A stretch of DNA of 64,000 nucleotides from Gryllotalpicola ginsengisoli DSM 22003. GTDB taxonomy: Bacteria; Actinomycetota; Actinomycetes; Actinomycetales; Microbacteriaceae. Every line of letters begins with the position of its first letter. The stretch's first letter is position 1. The DNA is taken from contig NZ_AULK01000005.1 of NCBI RefSeq assembly GCF_000419445.1, positions 124,001-188,000 of the forward strand, given 5' to 3'. Under the pieces are notes generated by a model that saw only the letters and a list, made by a program, of their open reading frames with translations, was not told the DNA's origin and searched no databases. Below are positions 29,114 to 36,476 of the stretch, one piece after another. Both the position numbers and the translations under genes were made by a program.

Positions 29114-30022
29114 TCAGCCGACCGGTGCCATCGCGCCGAGCCGCGCGGCGACGAAGCGCATCGCGCTCTCGAGCGCCGCCTCGGCCTCGTCGAGCCGCTC
29201 GTAGAGGCCCTGGAACACGTGCGGAACGCCGGCGGTGACCTCGAGGGTCACGTCCACATCCGCCTCGGCGAGCCGCCCCGCGAGCCCCACGGCGTCGCTG
29301 AGCAGCACCTCGTACGAGCCGACCTGGATGAGGAACGGCGGCAGGCCGCGCAGCTCGCCGAGGCGGCCTGGGCTGGCGAGCGGGAGATCCCGCGACCCGT
29401 CGCCGAGCTGCTGCTCGCTGAACCACTCGATGTCCGCCCTGCTGAAGAGCGGGTCGAGCTCGGCCTTGGAATCGAAGCTCGACCCGGTGGTGCGCTGGTC
29501 GCTCAGGGGCGAGAACGCGACGGCCGCGGCGGGCATCGGCAGTCCGGCGTCCCGCGCGAGCATCAGCGCCGTGACCGCGAGGTGCCCGCCGGCCGAGTCG
29601 CCCGCGAGCACGATCCGGGCCGGGTCGACGCCCCGCTCGAGCAGCTCGCGGTACGCCGCGAGGCCGTCGAGCGCCGCAGCGGGAAAGCGATGTTCGGGCG
29701 CCAGCCGGTAGTCGAGCGAATAGGCGCGCATGCCCGCCCGGCGCACGAACTGCGCGGCGAGCGCGGCGCCGGTGCGGTGCGAGCCGACGACGTAGCCGCC
29801 GCCGTGGAAGTAGAGGACCGTGCCGACGGGCGCCCCTTCCCCGGTGATCTCAAGCGCCGGGCGGGCGCCCAGGGTGGTCTCGACGGCCGCGAGCCCCGCC
29901 GTGTCCTCCGGCAGCGCGCGGGCCTCGAACCGCGCCCGCCGCTCCTCGATGGTGTCCGCGGCGAGCGTCACCGCCGCCGTGCGCATCAGGGCGTTGACCG
30001 CCTCGCGCTGTTCCTTGCTCAT
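29114..30022 (-). CDS. Alpha/beta-hydrolase, HSL-type carboxylesterase
   Basis: A 302-residue hydrolase of the hormone-sensitive-lipase (bacterial family IV) group. It carries the oxyanion motif YFHGGGYVVGSHRTG near residue 72, the nucleophile elbow LAGDSAGGHLAV near residue 140, a catalytic Asp region around DALDP-like residues (EVLLSDAV) and His in GVPHVFQGL near the C-terminus. No signal peptide, so cytosolic; expected substrates are short acyl esters. The ATG at 30022 has GAAGGGGAGC upstream. It is divergent from a MarR regulator over a 124-base region holding several GGAAT/ATTCC inverted repeats, which strongly suggests MarR control. Confidence 0.92.
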   Translation of the reverse strand: MSKEQREAVNALMRTAAVTLAADTIEERRARFEARALPEDTAGLAAVETTLGARPALEITGEGAPVGTVLYFHGGGYVVGSHRTGAALAAQFVRRAGMRAYSLDYRLAPEHRFPAAALDGLAAYRELLERGVDPARIVLAGDSAGGHLAVTALMLARDAGLPMPAAAVAFSPLSDQRTTGSSFDSKAELDPLFSRADIEWFSEQQLGDGSRDLPLASPGRLGELRGLPPFLIQVGSYEVLLSDAVGLAGRLAEADVDVTLEVTAGVPHVFQGLYERLDEAEAALESAMRFVAARLGAMAPVG

Positions 30023-30051
30023 GGATGCTCCCCTTCATGGGTTATGGTTCA

Positions 30052-30072
30052 GGAATAGATTCCGCGGAATCT
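30052..30072. promoter_or_regulatory. Operator candidate 1: overlapping GGAAT/ATTCC palindromes
   Basis: GGAATAGATTCC (30052-30063) overlaps a perfect 16-bp palindrome AGATTCCGCGGAATCT (30057-30072). Both are built from ATTCC and GGAAT half-sites two bases apart. They lie 30-50 bases upstream of the esterase start in the divergent region with the MarR gene. Confidence 0.7.
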
Positions 30073-30100
30073 ACTTCACCAAACTACATTCCAGCGATTC

Positions 30101-30129
30101 ATATTCCCAGGAATATTTTTCCCGGGGAA
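30101..30129. promoter_or_regulatory. Operator candidate 2: ATTCC-CA-GGAAT and a degenerate neighbour
   Basis: ATATTCCCAGGAATAT (30101-30116) is a 7-bp inverted repeat around CA, followed immediately by TTCCCGGGGAA (30119-30129), a weaker copy. Both lie 18-46 bases before the MarR ATG and would overlap its promoter. They fit autoregulation by the adjacent MarR protein. Confidence 0.7.
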
Positions 30130-30146
30130 TCTTTAGGGGGGACGAC

Positions 30147-30584
30147 ATGGACGCGCCGATCGACTTCTTCCGGGTTCTCGTGCGAGCCGAGATCCTGCTC
30201 TACAACGAGGTCGACGAGCGGATCAGGTCGGCGCACGAGGTGACGGTCGGCACCCTCGAGATCCTCGACCTGCTGACGCGCCTCGAGCACCCCCGCGTCG
30301 ACGACATCGTGCGCGAACTCGACCTGCGCGTGGGCACGGCCAGCAAGGTCGTCGACCGCTTCGCGGCATCCGGGTGGGTGGAGCGCGTGCCGAACCCGCA
30401 CGACCGGCGCTCGTCCTGGCTCGTGGTGACGGATGCCGGGAGGAAACTCCTCGCGGCGGCGAAGCCGACCTTCGAGGCATCCGTCGACGAGCTCGCCGGT
30501 TCGGCGCTGACCGCGAGCGAACTGCGCACGCTGCGCCGGCTGCTCGGCAAGCTCGCCGCAGGCCTCGAGCGTCGGCCCTCGTAG
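30147..30584 (+). CDS. MarR-family transcriptional regulator
   Basis: A 145-residue MarR-type repressor. An N-terminal dimerisation helix (DFFRVLVRAEILLYNEVDERI) precedes the winged helix VDDIVRELDLRVGTASKVVDRFAASGWVERVPNPHDRRSSWLVVT. That stretch carries the family's conserved DxRS wing signature (HDRRSSWLVVTDAG). A C-terminal helix pair closes the dimer. ATG 30147 follows AGGGGGGA; upstream in-frame extensions run into the esterase gene antisense. Such proteins typically repress themselves and a divergent gene until a small aromatic or ester ligand binds. The neighbouring esterase is the obvious target, with the ATTCC/GGAAT sites as operators. Confidence 0.93.
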   Translation: MDAPIDFFRVLVRAEILLYNEVDERIRSAHEVTVGTLEILDLLTRLEHPRVDDIVRELDLRVGTASKVVDRFAASGWVERVPNPHDRRSSWLVVTDAGRKLLAAAKPTFEASVDELAGSALTASELRTLRRLLGKLAAGLERRPS

Positions 30585-30615
30585 GCCCTGCTCCCCGCGG
30601 AGCGCGGCGTTAAGA

Positions 30616-30656
30616 GCGAGGGGCGCACGTTCTCGAAGAAAACGTGCGCCCCTCGC
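30616..30656. terminator. Bidirectional hairpin between marR-like gene and sucD
   Basis: A 16-bp perfect stem (30616-30631 with 30641-30656, GCGAGGGGCGCACGTT type) and a 9-base loop separate the convergent stops of the MarR gene (30584) and sucD (30675). No strong T-run is present on either side. The perfect stem and position argue for shared termination. Confidence 0.75.
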
Positions 30657-30674
30657 GCGATCGGCCGATGCGGC

Positions 30675-31583
<909 letters not shown>

Positions 31584-31589
31584 TTCTCT

Positions 31590-31622
31590 TATTCCTTGAT
31601 CTCGATACGCTGCGCTACTCGA
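31590..31622. repeat. GGTCGAGTAGC-family repeat within the sucC-sucD gap
   Basis: The sequence between the sucC stop and the sucD ribosome-binding site is TCGAGTAGCGCAGCG followed by TATCGAGATC, one copy of the same palindrome found at 19521-19632. It is inside an operon, so this copy cannot be a strong terminator. It could tune sucD relative to sucC. Confidence 0.75.
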
Positions 31623-32786
31623 TCAGCGGGACGCCAGTTCGGCGGCCTTGTCGGCGCCGTCGTCCATGGTGGTGGCGAGGGTGACCAGCGGGTGGTTCGC
31701 GCTCGAGAGGATCGCGCGGCCCTCCTCGACCTGGTTCCCGTCGAGGCGCACGACGAGCGGCTTGTTGGCCTCGGCGCCGAGGATTTCGAGCGCCTTGACG
31801 ATGCCGTTCGCGACCGCGACGCACGAGGTGATGCCGCCGAAGACGTTCACGAACACGCTCTTGACCTGCGGGTCGCCGAGGATCACGTCGAGGCCCGCGG
31901 CCATGATCTCAGCGGATGCGCCGCCGCCGATGTCGAGGAAGTTCGCCGGCTTCACCCCGCCGTGCTTCTCGCCGGCGTAGGCGACCACGTCGAGGGTCGA
32001 CATGACGAGGCCCGCGCCGTTGCCGATGATGCCGACCTCGCCGTCGAGCTTGACGTAGTTGAGGTCGTGCTGCTTGGCCTTCGCCTCGAGCGGGTCGGCG
32101 GCGGCCTTGTCCTCCAGCGCCTCGTGCTCGGGGTGACGGAAGGCGGCGTTGTCGTCGAGGGTGACCTTGCCGTCGAGCGCGATGATCTCGCCCTCGGCGG
32201 TGAGCACGAGCGGGTTGACCTCGACCAGGGTCGCGTCCTCGCCCTTGTAGACCTCGTAGAGCTTGGTGATGACGGGCGTCACCTTGGGCAGCAGCTCGTC
32301 CTCGAAGCCGGCGGCTTTGGCGATCTCCGCCGCCTTCGCCTCGTCGATGCCGGTCAGCGGGTCGACCTCGATGCGGGCCAGCGCCTCCGGCTTCTCCACC
32401 GCGAGCTGCTCGATCTCCATGCCGCCCTCGACGCTGGCCAGCGACAGGTAGGAGCGGTTGGCGCGGTCGAGCAGCACCGAGAAGTAGAACTCGCGCGCGA
32501 TGTTGGCGCCGCCGGCGACCATCACGCGCTTCACGATGTGGCCCTTGATGTCGAGGCCGAGGATGGCCTGCGCCGCCTGATACGCGTCGTCGGGGGTCTT
32601 CGCCACCTTCACGCCGCCGGCCTTGCCGCGGCCGCCGGTCTTGACCTGCGCCTTCACGACGGTCACCCCGCCGAGCTTCTCGCTGGCCGCCTTCACCTCG
32701 TCGGGCGTGTCGGCCACGATGCCGGGGAGCACGGGCACCCCGTACTTCTCGAAGAGGTCTCGGGCCTGGTACTCGTACAGATCCAC
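31623..32786 (-). CDS. sucC: Succinyl-CoA synthetase, beta subunit
   Basis: A 387-residue ATP-grasp subunit of succinate-CoA ligase. The start [20 protein letters not shown] is the family N-terminus. [18 protein letters not shown] forms the nucleotide-binding lid, [19 protein letters not shown] supplies metal ligands and [13 protein letters not shown] the succinate site. I use GTG 32786; the in-frame 13-residue extension to 32825 is non-homologous. The ribosome-binding site (CGGAA) is weak. A TCTCGACGTCGAGA palindrome lies only 14-27 bases before the GTG, in the 5' leader, and matches the icd upstream palindrome. It forms an operon with sucD. Confidence 0.97.
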   Translation of the reverse strand: MDLYEYQARDLFEKYGVPVLPGIVADTPDEVKAASEKLGGVTVVKAQVKTGGRGKAGGVKVAKTPDDAYQAAQAILGLDIKGHIVKRVMVAGGANIAREFYFSVLLDRANRSYLSLASVEGGMEIEQLAVEKPEALARIEVDPLTGIDEAKAAEIAKAAGFEDELLPKVTPVITKLYEVYKGEDATLVEVNPLVLTAEGEIIALDGKVTLDDNAAFRHPEHEALEDKAAADPLEAKAKQHDLNYVKLDGEVGIIGNGAGLVMSTLDVVAYAGEKHGGVKPANFLDIGGGASAEIMAAGLDVILGDPQVKSVFVNVFGGITSCVAVANGIVKALEILGAEANKPLVVRLDGNQVEEGRAILSSANHPLVTLATTMDDGADKAAELASR

Positions 32787-32799
32787 TGTGTTCCGTTTC

Positions 32800-32813
32800 T
32801 CTCGACGTCGAGA
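32800..32813. promoter_or_regulatory. Palindromic operator candidate upstream of sucC
   Basis: TCTCGACGTCGAGA, a perfect 14-bp palindrome, is identical to the core of the 18-bp palindrome before icd. A TAGAGT hexamer upstream on the minus strand could be the -10 box. If so, the site is just downstream of the transcription start, a position typical for repression. Confidence 0.65.
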
Positions 32814-32892
32814 CAGTTTCCGCAATGCACTCTACCCCCGCAGGGGGGCGCCGCCGTGTCCGGAGGGTGGCGCCGGGCGGGCGGGGCGGCGG

Positions 32893-34086
32893 TCAGTCCT
32901 CGGCGGGGATGGGCTGTTTCGGCAGTTTCTTCACCCGGGGGCGGCGCTTGGGCCGCTCGGGGATCATGGACCGCATCTCCTCGAGCTTGCCCCAGCACAG
33001 CAGCCGGTCCTCGGCCTCGAGCACGTGCCGGAAGGACGGGTTCGGGATGACGCCGGCGCCGCGGTGCAGGGTGAGCACGGTGATGTCGCGCTCGCGCAGC
33101 CCCGAGTCGCCGATGGACTTGCCGACGAGGTCGGCGTCGCCGTGCACCACGAGCTCGGCGACGCCGTAGCCGGTCGACACCGACAGCCGCTCGCGCACGT
33201 CGATCTGCGGGAAGGCGACCTGCGCGGCGATGTAGTCGATGATCGCCCCGGCCACGTCGAGCTTCGTCGCGGTCTCGATGCCCTCGAGCCCGGGCGACGA
33301 GTTCACCTCCATGACCAGCGGCCCGTCCTCGCCCTCGAGCATGTCGACGCCGGCGACCTTCAGCCCCATGATCTGGGCGGCGCGCACCGCGGTGCGCTCG
33401 GACTCCTCGTCGAGCTCGATCCTCTGCACCGACCCGCCGCGGTGCACGTTGGAGCGGAATTCGTCACCGCTGGCGGTGCGGCGCATGGCGGCCACGACCC
33501 GGTCGCCGACGACGAGGGCGCGGATGTCCCGCCCCTTCGACTCCTTGACGAAGTGCTGGATGAGCACGTTCTGCCGCGCGGACTGCAGGGTCTCGATGAT
33601 CGCCTCGGCCACCTTGACCTCGGGGGCGAGGATCACGCCGATGCCCTGCGTTCCCTCGATCAGCTTGACGACCACGGGCGCGCCGCCGACCCGTTCGATC
33701 GCCGGCACCACGTCGGCGCGGTTGCGCACGAACGCCGTGGGCGGCATGGCGATGCCGTGCCGGGACAGGATCTGGTTGGCGCGCAGCTTGTCGCGGGCGT
33801 TGGCGATGCCGTTGGCGGTGTTGGGGGTGTACACGTCCATCTGCTCGAACTGCCGCACCACGGCGGTGCCGTAGTAGGTGATCGAGTTGCCGATGCGCGG
33901 GATCACCGCGTCGTACTCCGACAGCGGCCGGCCCCGGAACTGCAGGTCGGGCTTCTCCCCCGACAGGTCGATGGCGAAGCGCAGGGTGTTGAGCACTTTG
34001 ACGGTGTGCCCGCGGTCGAGGGCTGCGGCCCGCAGCCGCTGGGTGCTGTAGCTTCGGGGGGCGCGCGACAGGATGGCGATCTTCAC
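32893..34086 (-). CDS. RimK-family ATP-grasp ligase fused to an RCK_C (TrkA-C) domain
   Basis: A 397-residue protein beginning VKIAILSRAPRSYSTQRLRAAA, the RimK N-terminal domain. The ATP-grasp fold continues with VVKLIEGTQGIGVILA, LIQHFVKESKGRDIRALVVG and the metal-binding LVMEVNSSPGLEGIE. RimK enzymes add Glu to the C-terminus of ribosomal protein S6 or make poly-glutamate. After residue ~310 comes an extra domain, GYGVAELVVHGDADLVGKSI..VIPNPSFRHVLEAEDRLLCWG, which reads as RCK_C/TrkA-C, a ligand-binding module of K+ channels and transporters. A RimB-like protease is divergent only 18 bases away. GTG 34086 is chosen because upstream residues are unlike RimK. Confidence 0.9.
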   Translation of the reverse strand: MKIAILSRAPRSYSTQRLRAAALDRGHTVKVLNTLRFAIDLSGEKPDLQFRGRPLSEYDAVIPRIGNSITYYGTAVVRQFEQMDVYTPNTANGIANARDKLRANQILSRHGIAMPPTAFVRNRADVVPAIERVGGAPVVVKLIEGTQGIGVILAPEVKVAEAIIETLQSARQNVLIQHFVKESKGRDIRALVVGDRVVAAMRRTASGDEFRSNVHRGGSVQRIELDEESERTAVRAAQIMGLKVAGVDMLEGEDGPLVMEVNSSPGLEGIETATKLDVAGAIIDYIAAQVAFPQIDVRERLSVSTGYGVAELVVHGDADLVGKSIGDSGLRERDITVLTLHRGAGVIPNPSFRHVLEAEDRLLCWGKLEEMRSMIPERPKRRPRVKKLPKQPIPAED

Positions 34087-34104
34087 GGGAGGGTTCCTGG
34101 TTTC

Positions 34105-34590
34105 ATGAGAGACGTGCCCACCCATCTTGCACCCCGCGCCGTGGTCGGCTGGCGCGAGTGGGTCGGGCTGCCCGGCATCGGCGTGGACTGGATCAAGGCG
34201 AAGATCGACACCGGCGCCGCCACCTCCTCGCTGCACGCCTTCGGGCTCGAGGAGTTCACCCGCGACGACGGGCTCTGGGTGCGCTTCGAGGTGCATCCGC
34301 GCCAGCGCACCGACCGGGGCGGCGTGCGGGTCGAGCTGCCGGTGCACGACCGCCGCACGGTGCGCAGCTCCTCCGGCCACTCGGAGCACCGGGTGGTCGT
34401 GCTGACCCAGCTGCGCCTGCTCGACCGGGTGATCCGCGCCGAGGTGACGCTCACCCGGCGCGACTCGATGGGCTTCCGCATGCTGATCGGCCGTGAGGCG
34501 CTGAGCCAGGGGTTCCTGGTCGACCCGGCGGCCTCGTTCCTCGGCGGCGTCGCGCCGCGTGCGCGGCGGGCCGGTCGCGCATCCGGCTGA
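34105..34590 (+). CDS. RimB-like retropepsin-type (ATP-dependent zinc) protease
   Basis: A 161-residue member of the Zn_protease/RimB family. The conserved VGWREWVGLPGIGVDWIKAKIDTGAATSSLHA contains the retropepsin-like DTGA catalytic motif. RxxxRxLIGREAL-type residues (RDSMGFRMLIGREALSQGFLVDP) close the domain. In Pseudomonas RimB trims glutamate tails added by RimK, and the divergent RimK-like ligase 18 bases away supports the same pairing. ATG 34105 has GGAGGG 12 bases upstream; GTG 34114 is an alternative. Pairing with RimK is inferred from context and family. Confidence 0.88.
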   Translation: MRDVPTHLAPRAVVGWREWVGLPGIGVDWIKAKIDTGAATSSLHAFGLEEFTRDDGLWVRFEVHPRQRTDRGGVRVELPVHDRRTVRSSSGHSEHRVVVLTQLRLLDRVIRAEVTLTRRDSMGFRMLIGREALSQGFLVDPAASFLGGVAPRARRAGRASG

Positions 34591-34631
34591 GCGACGACGC
34601 CGAGGGGCGGCCGACGCCCTGCCGCATCCGC

Positions 34632-35789
34632 TCAGTCGGCCGGCGACCACGCGGGCTCGCCCGGCATCTCGGCCAGCAGCCGGGTGCCGCCGAGGCGCCG
34701 CGAGCGCCCGACCTCGAGCGACCCGCCCATCGCCTCGAAGCGGCTGCGCAGGCGCGCGAGGCCGCGCAGTTCCGCGCCCTCGGGGATGCCGCGGCCGTCG
34801 TCCTCGAACTCGACGCGCACCACGGTGCCGCGCACGAGCGACATGGTCAGGGCGAGGCGGGAGGCGTGCCCGTGGCGCAGCGCGTTCGACAGCGCCTCCT
34901 CGATGAAGCGCATCACGATCAACCGTTTGCCGGTGTCGGGCTCGACGGCGTCGGCGATCTCGGCCAGCTCGGGCGCGATCGACAGCTCGACGGCGATCGT
35001 GGCGGGCACGCGGCGCATCATGATCCGCGTCGCGTGCACGAGGCCGAGGTCGAGGCCCTCGGGGCGCAGCATGCGGCTCAGCTCGCGCACCCCCACCTCG
35101 CGCAACTGGTCGAGTTCGGCGCGCACCTCGCCGATCTGCGGGATCACCGCCTTGCCCGGCACGTCCGAGGCGAGCTGCTGCTCGAGCGACTGCAGGCGCG
35201 CCCCGAGCAGCACGAGCGCCTGCTGCACACTGCCGTGCAGCCCGTCGGCGACCTCCCGGCGCACGCGCAGCTCTTCGGCCTGCAGCGCGTCGAGGGCGCC
35301 CGCGGCGCGCTCGGCCTGCTGCGCCGAGCGCTGCGCCTCACCCTCGAGCCGTGCGACCACGTCGGCGAAGATCCATCCGGCGAACAGGGTGACGGCGAGC
35401 AGCACGCCGGCCCCGGCCCACTCGATGCCCGCATCGAGCAGCGAGTTCTCGATCTCGATGTCGACCAGCCATTGCAGGCCGACCCTGATCGCGGAGGAGA
35501 CGATCGCGATGCCCACGATGGCCGCCGCCAGCCGCTCCCAGGTGAGCCGGGTCACCCGCACGAGCACCGCGAGCACGATCGAGACGCCGCCGGCCAGCAG
35601 GTTGACCCCGAGCCGCATCAGGAAGTCCGGCCAGCTCCCGGTTCCGTACATCGCCTGCAGGGTCGCGGTCTGGGTGGCGATGCTCAGCGCGAAGCAGCCG
35701 GAGAGGACACCGGCGACGAGCACGAACACCGCATCGCGCCGCGGCGCGCGCGGCGCCGGGCCGGGCTTCGGCCGGGGGCTGTCAGCCAT
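34632..35789 (-). CDS. NarL-type sensor histidine kinase
   Basis: A 385-residue membrane sensor kinase. Four to five helices occupy residues ~20-165 (AVFVLVAGVLSGCFALSIAT, LGVNLLAGGVSIVLAVLV, LAAAIVGIAIVSSAI and AGAGVLLAVTLFAGWIFA). A short coiled coil follows, then a HisKA_3-like region with EVADGLHGSVQQALVLLGARLQSLE (phospho-His in DGLHGS). The ATPase domain has FIEEALSNALRHGHAS (N box) and FEDDGRGIPEGAELRGLARLRSRFEAMGG. No large extracytoplasmic loop is visible, so it may sense a membrane signal. ATG 35789 overlaps the response-regulator stop by 8 bases, so the two genes form one operon. Confidence 0.93.
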   Translation of the reverse strand: MADSPRPKPGPAPRAPRRDAVFVLVAGVLSGCFALSIATQTATLQAMYGTGSWPDFLMRLGVNLLAGGVSIVLAVLVRVTRLTWERLAAAIVGIAIVSSAIRVGLQWLVDIEIENSLLDAGIEWAGAGVLLAVTLFAGWIFADVVARLEGEAQRSAQQAERAAGALDALQAEELRVRREVADGLHGSVQQALVLLGARLQSLEQQLASDVPGKAVIPQIGEVRAELDQLREVGVRELSRMLRPEGLDLGLVHATRIMMRRVPATIAVELSIAPELAEIADAVEPDTGKRLIVMRFIEEALSNALRHGHASRLALTMSLVRGTVVRVEFEDDGRGIPEGAELRGLARLRSRFEAMGGSLEVGRSRRLGGTRLLAEMPGEPAWSPAD

Positions 35790-36435
35790 CGAGGCGCGCC
35801 GTCTCTTCGATGAACCGCAGCACGGCCGACACCCGCTGGTTGCGGTCGCGCGGCAGGTCGAGCGCGGCGTAGACCGCGTTGATGTGGTTCTCGACCGAGC
35901 GCTCGGAGAGCCCGAGCTCGCGGGCGATGCCCGCATTCGAGAGACCGGATGCCACCAGCTGCAGCACCTCGTACTGCCGGTCGCTCAGCTGCGCGAGCGA
36001 GGAGCCCTCGCGGCGGTACGCCCCCGCCGCGAGGGCCGGGTCGACCACGGTGCGGCCGGCGGCGGTCGACTCGAGCGCGCGCATCAGCACCTCCGCCGAG
36101 GTCGTGGAGTTCTTCGACAGGTAGCTCCAGCCGTCGCGCACGTCGGCGGGCAGGTCGAGCAGCAGCTCCATCACGTCGTGGCTGGAGAGCAGCAGGATGC
36201 CGAGGTCCGGGTCGCGGCGGCGCAGCGACACCCCGAGCGCGAGCCCGTTGCCGTCGGCGAGGTGCACGTCGAGCACGGCGACGTCGAGGGCGCCGGGCTC
36301 GAAGGCCGCGCGCGCCTCGGCCGCCCCGCCGGCCGTCATCGCCACCGCGACGCCGGGCTGCGCCGTGAGCAGCGCGACGATCATGTCCCGGTAGAGCGGC
36401 TGGTCCTCGACGACGCCGACTCTGAGATTCCCCAT
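35782..36435 (-). CDS. NarL/LuxR-type response regulator
   Basis: A 217-residue two-component regulator partnered with the adjoining histidine kinase. The receiver domain has the acidic pocket GVVEDQPLY and phospho-acceptor Asp in VAVLDVHLADGNGLAL, then SSHD and the Lys in YLSKNSTTS. The C-terminal LuxR-type helix-turn-helix is LSDRQYEVLQLVASGLSNAGIARELGLSERSVENHINAVYAAL. ATG 36435 begins MGNLRVGVVEDQPLY. Upstream in-frame reading crosses pcrA antisense frame and is not real. Targets are unknown. Confidence 0.94.
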   Translation of the reverse strand: MGNLRVGVVEDQPLYRDMIVALLTAQPGVAVAMTAGGAAEARAAFEPGALDVAVLDVHLADGNGLALGVSLRRRDPDLGILLLSSHDVMELLLDLPADVRDGWSYLSKNSTTSAEVLMRALESTAAGRTVVDPALAAGAYRREGSSLAQLSDRQYEVLQLVASGLSNAGIARELGLSERSVENHINAVYAALDLPRDRNQRVSAVLRFIEETARLDG

Positions 36436-36476
36436 GGCCGTCAAGACTAGACGGCGGGTGGGAACGGGCCGCCAGG

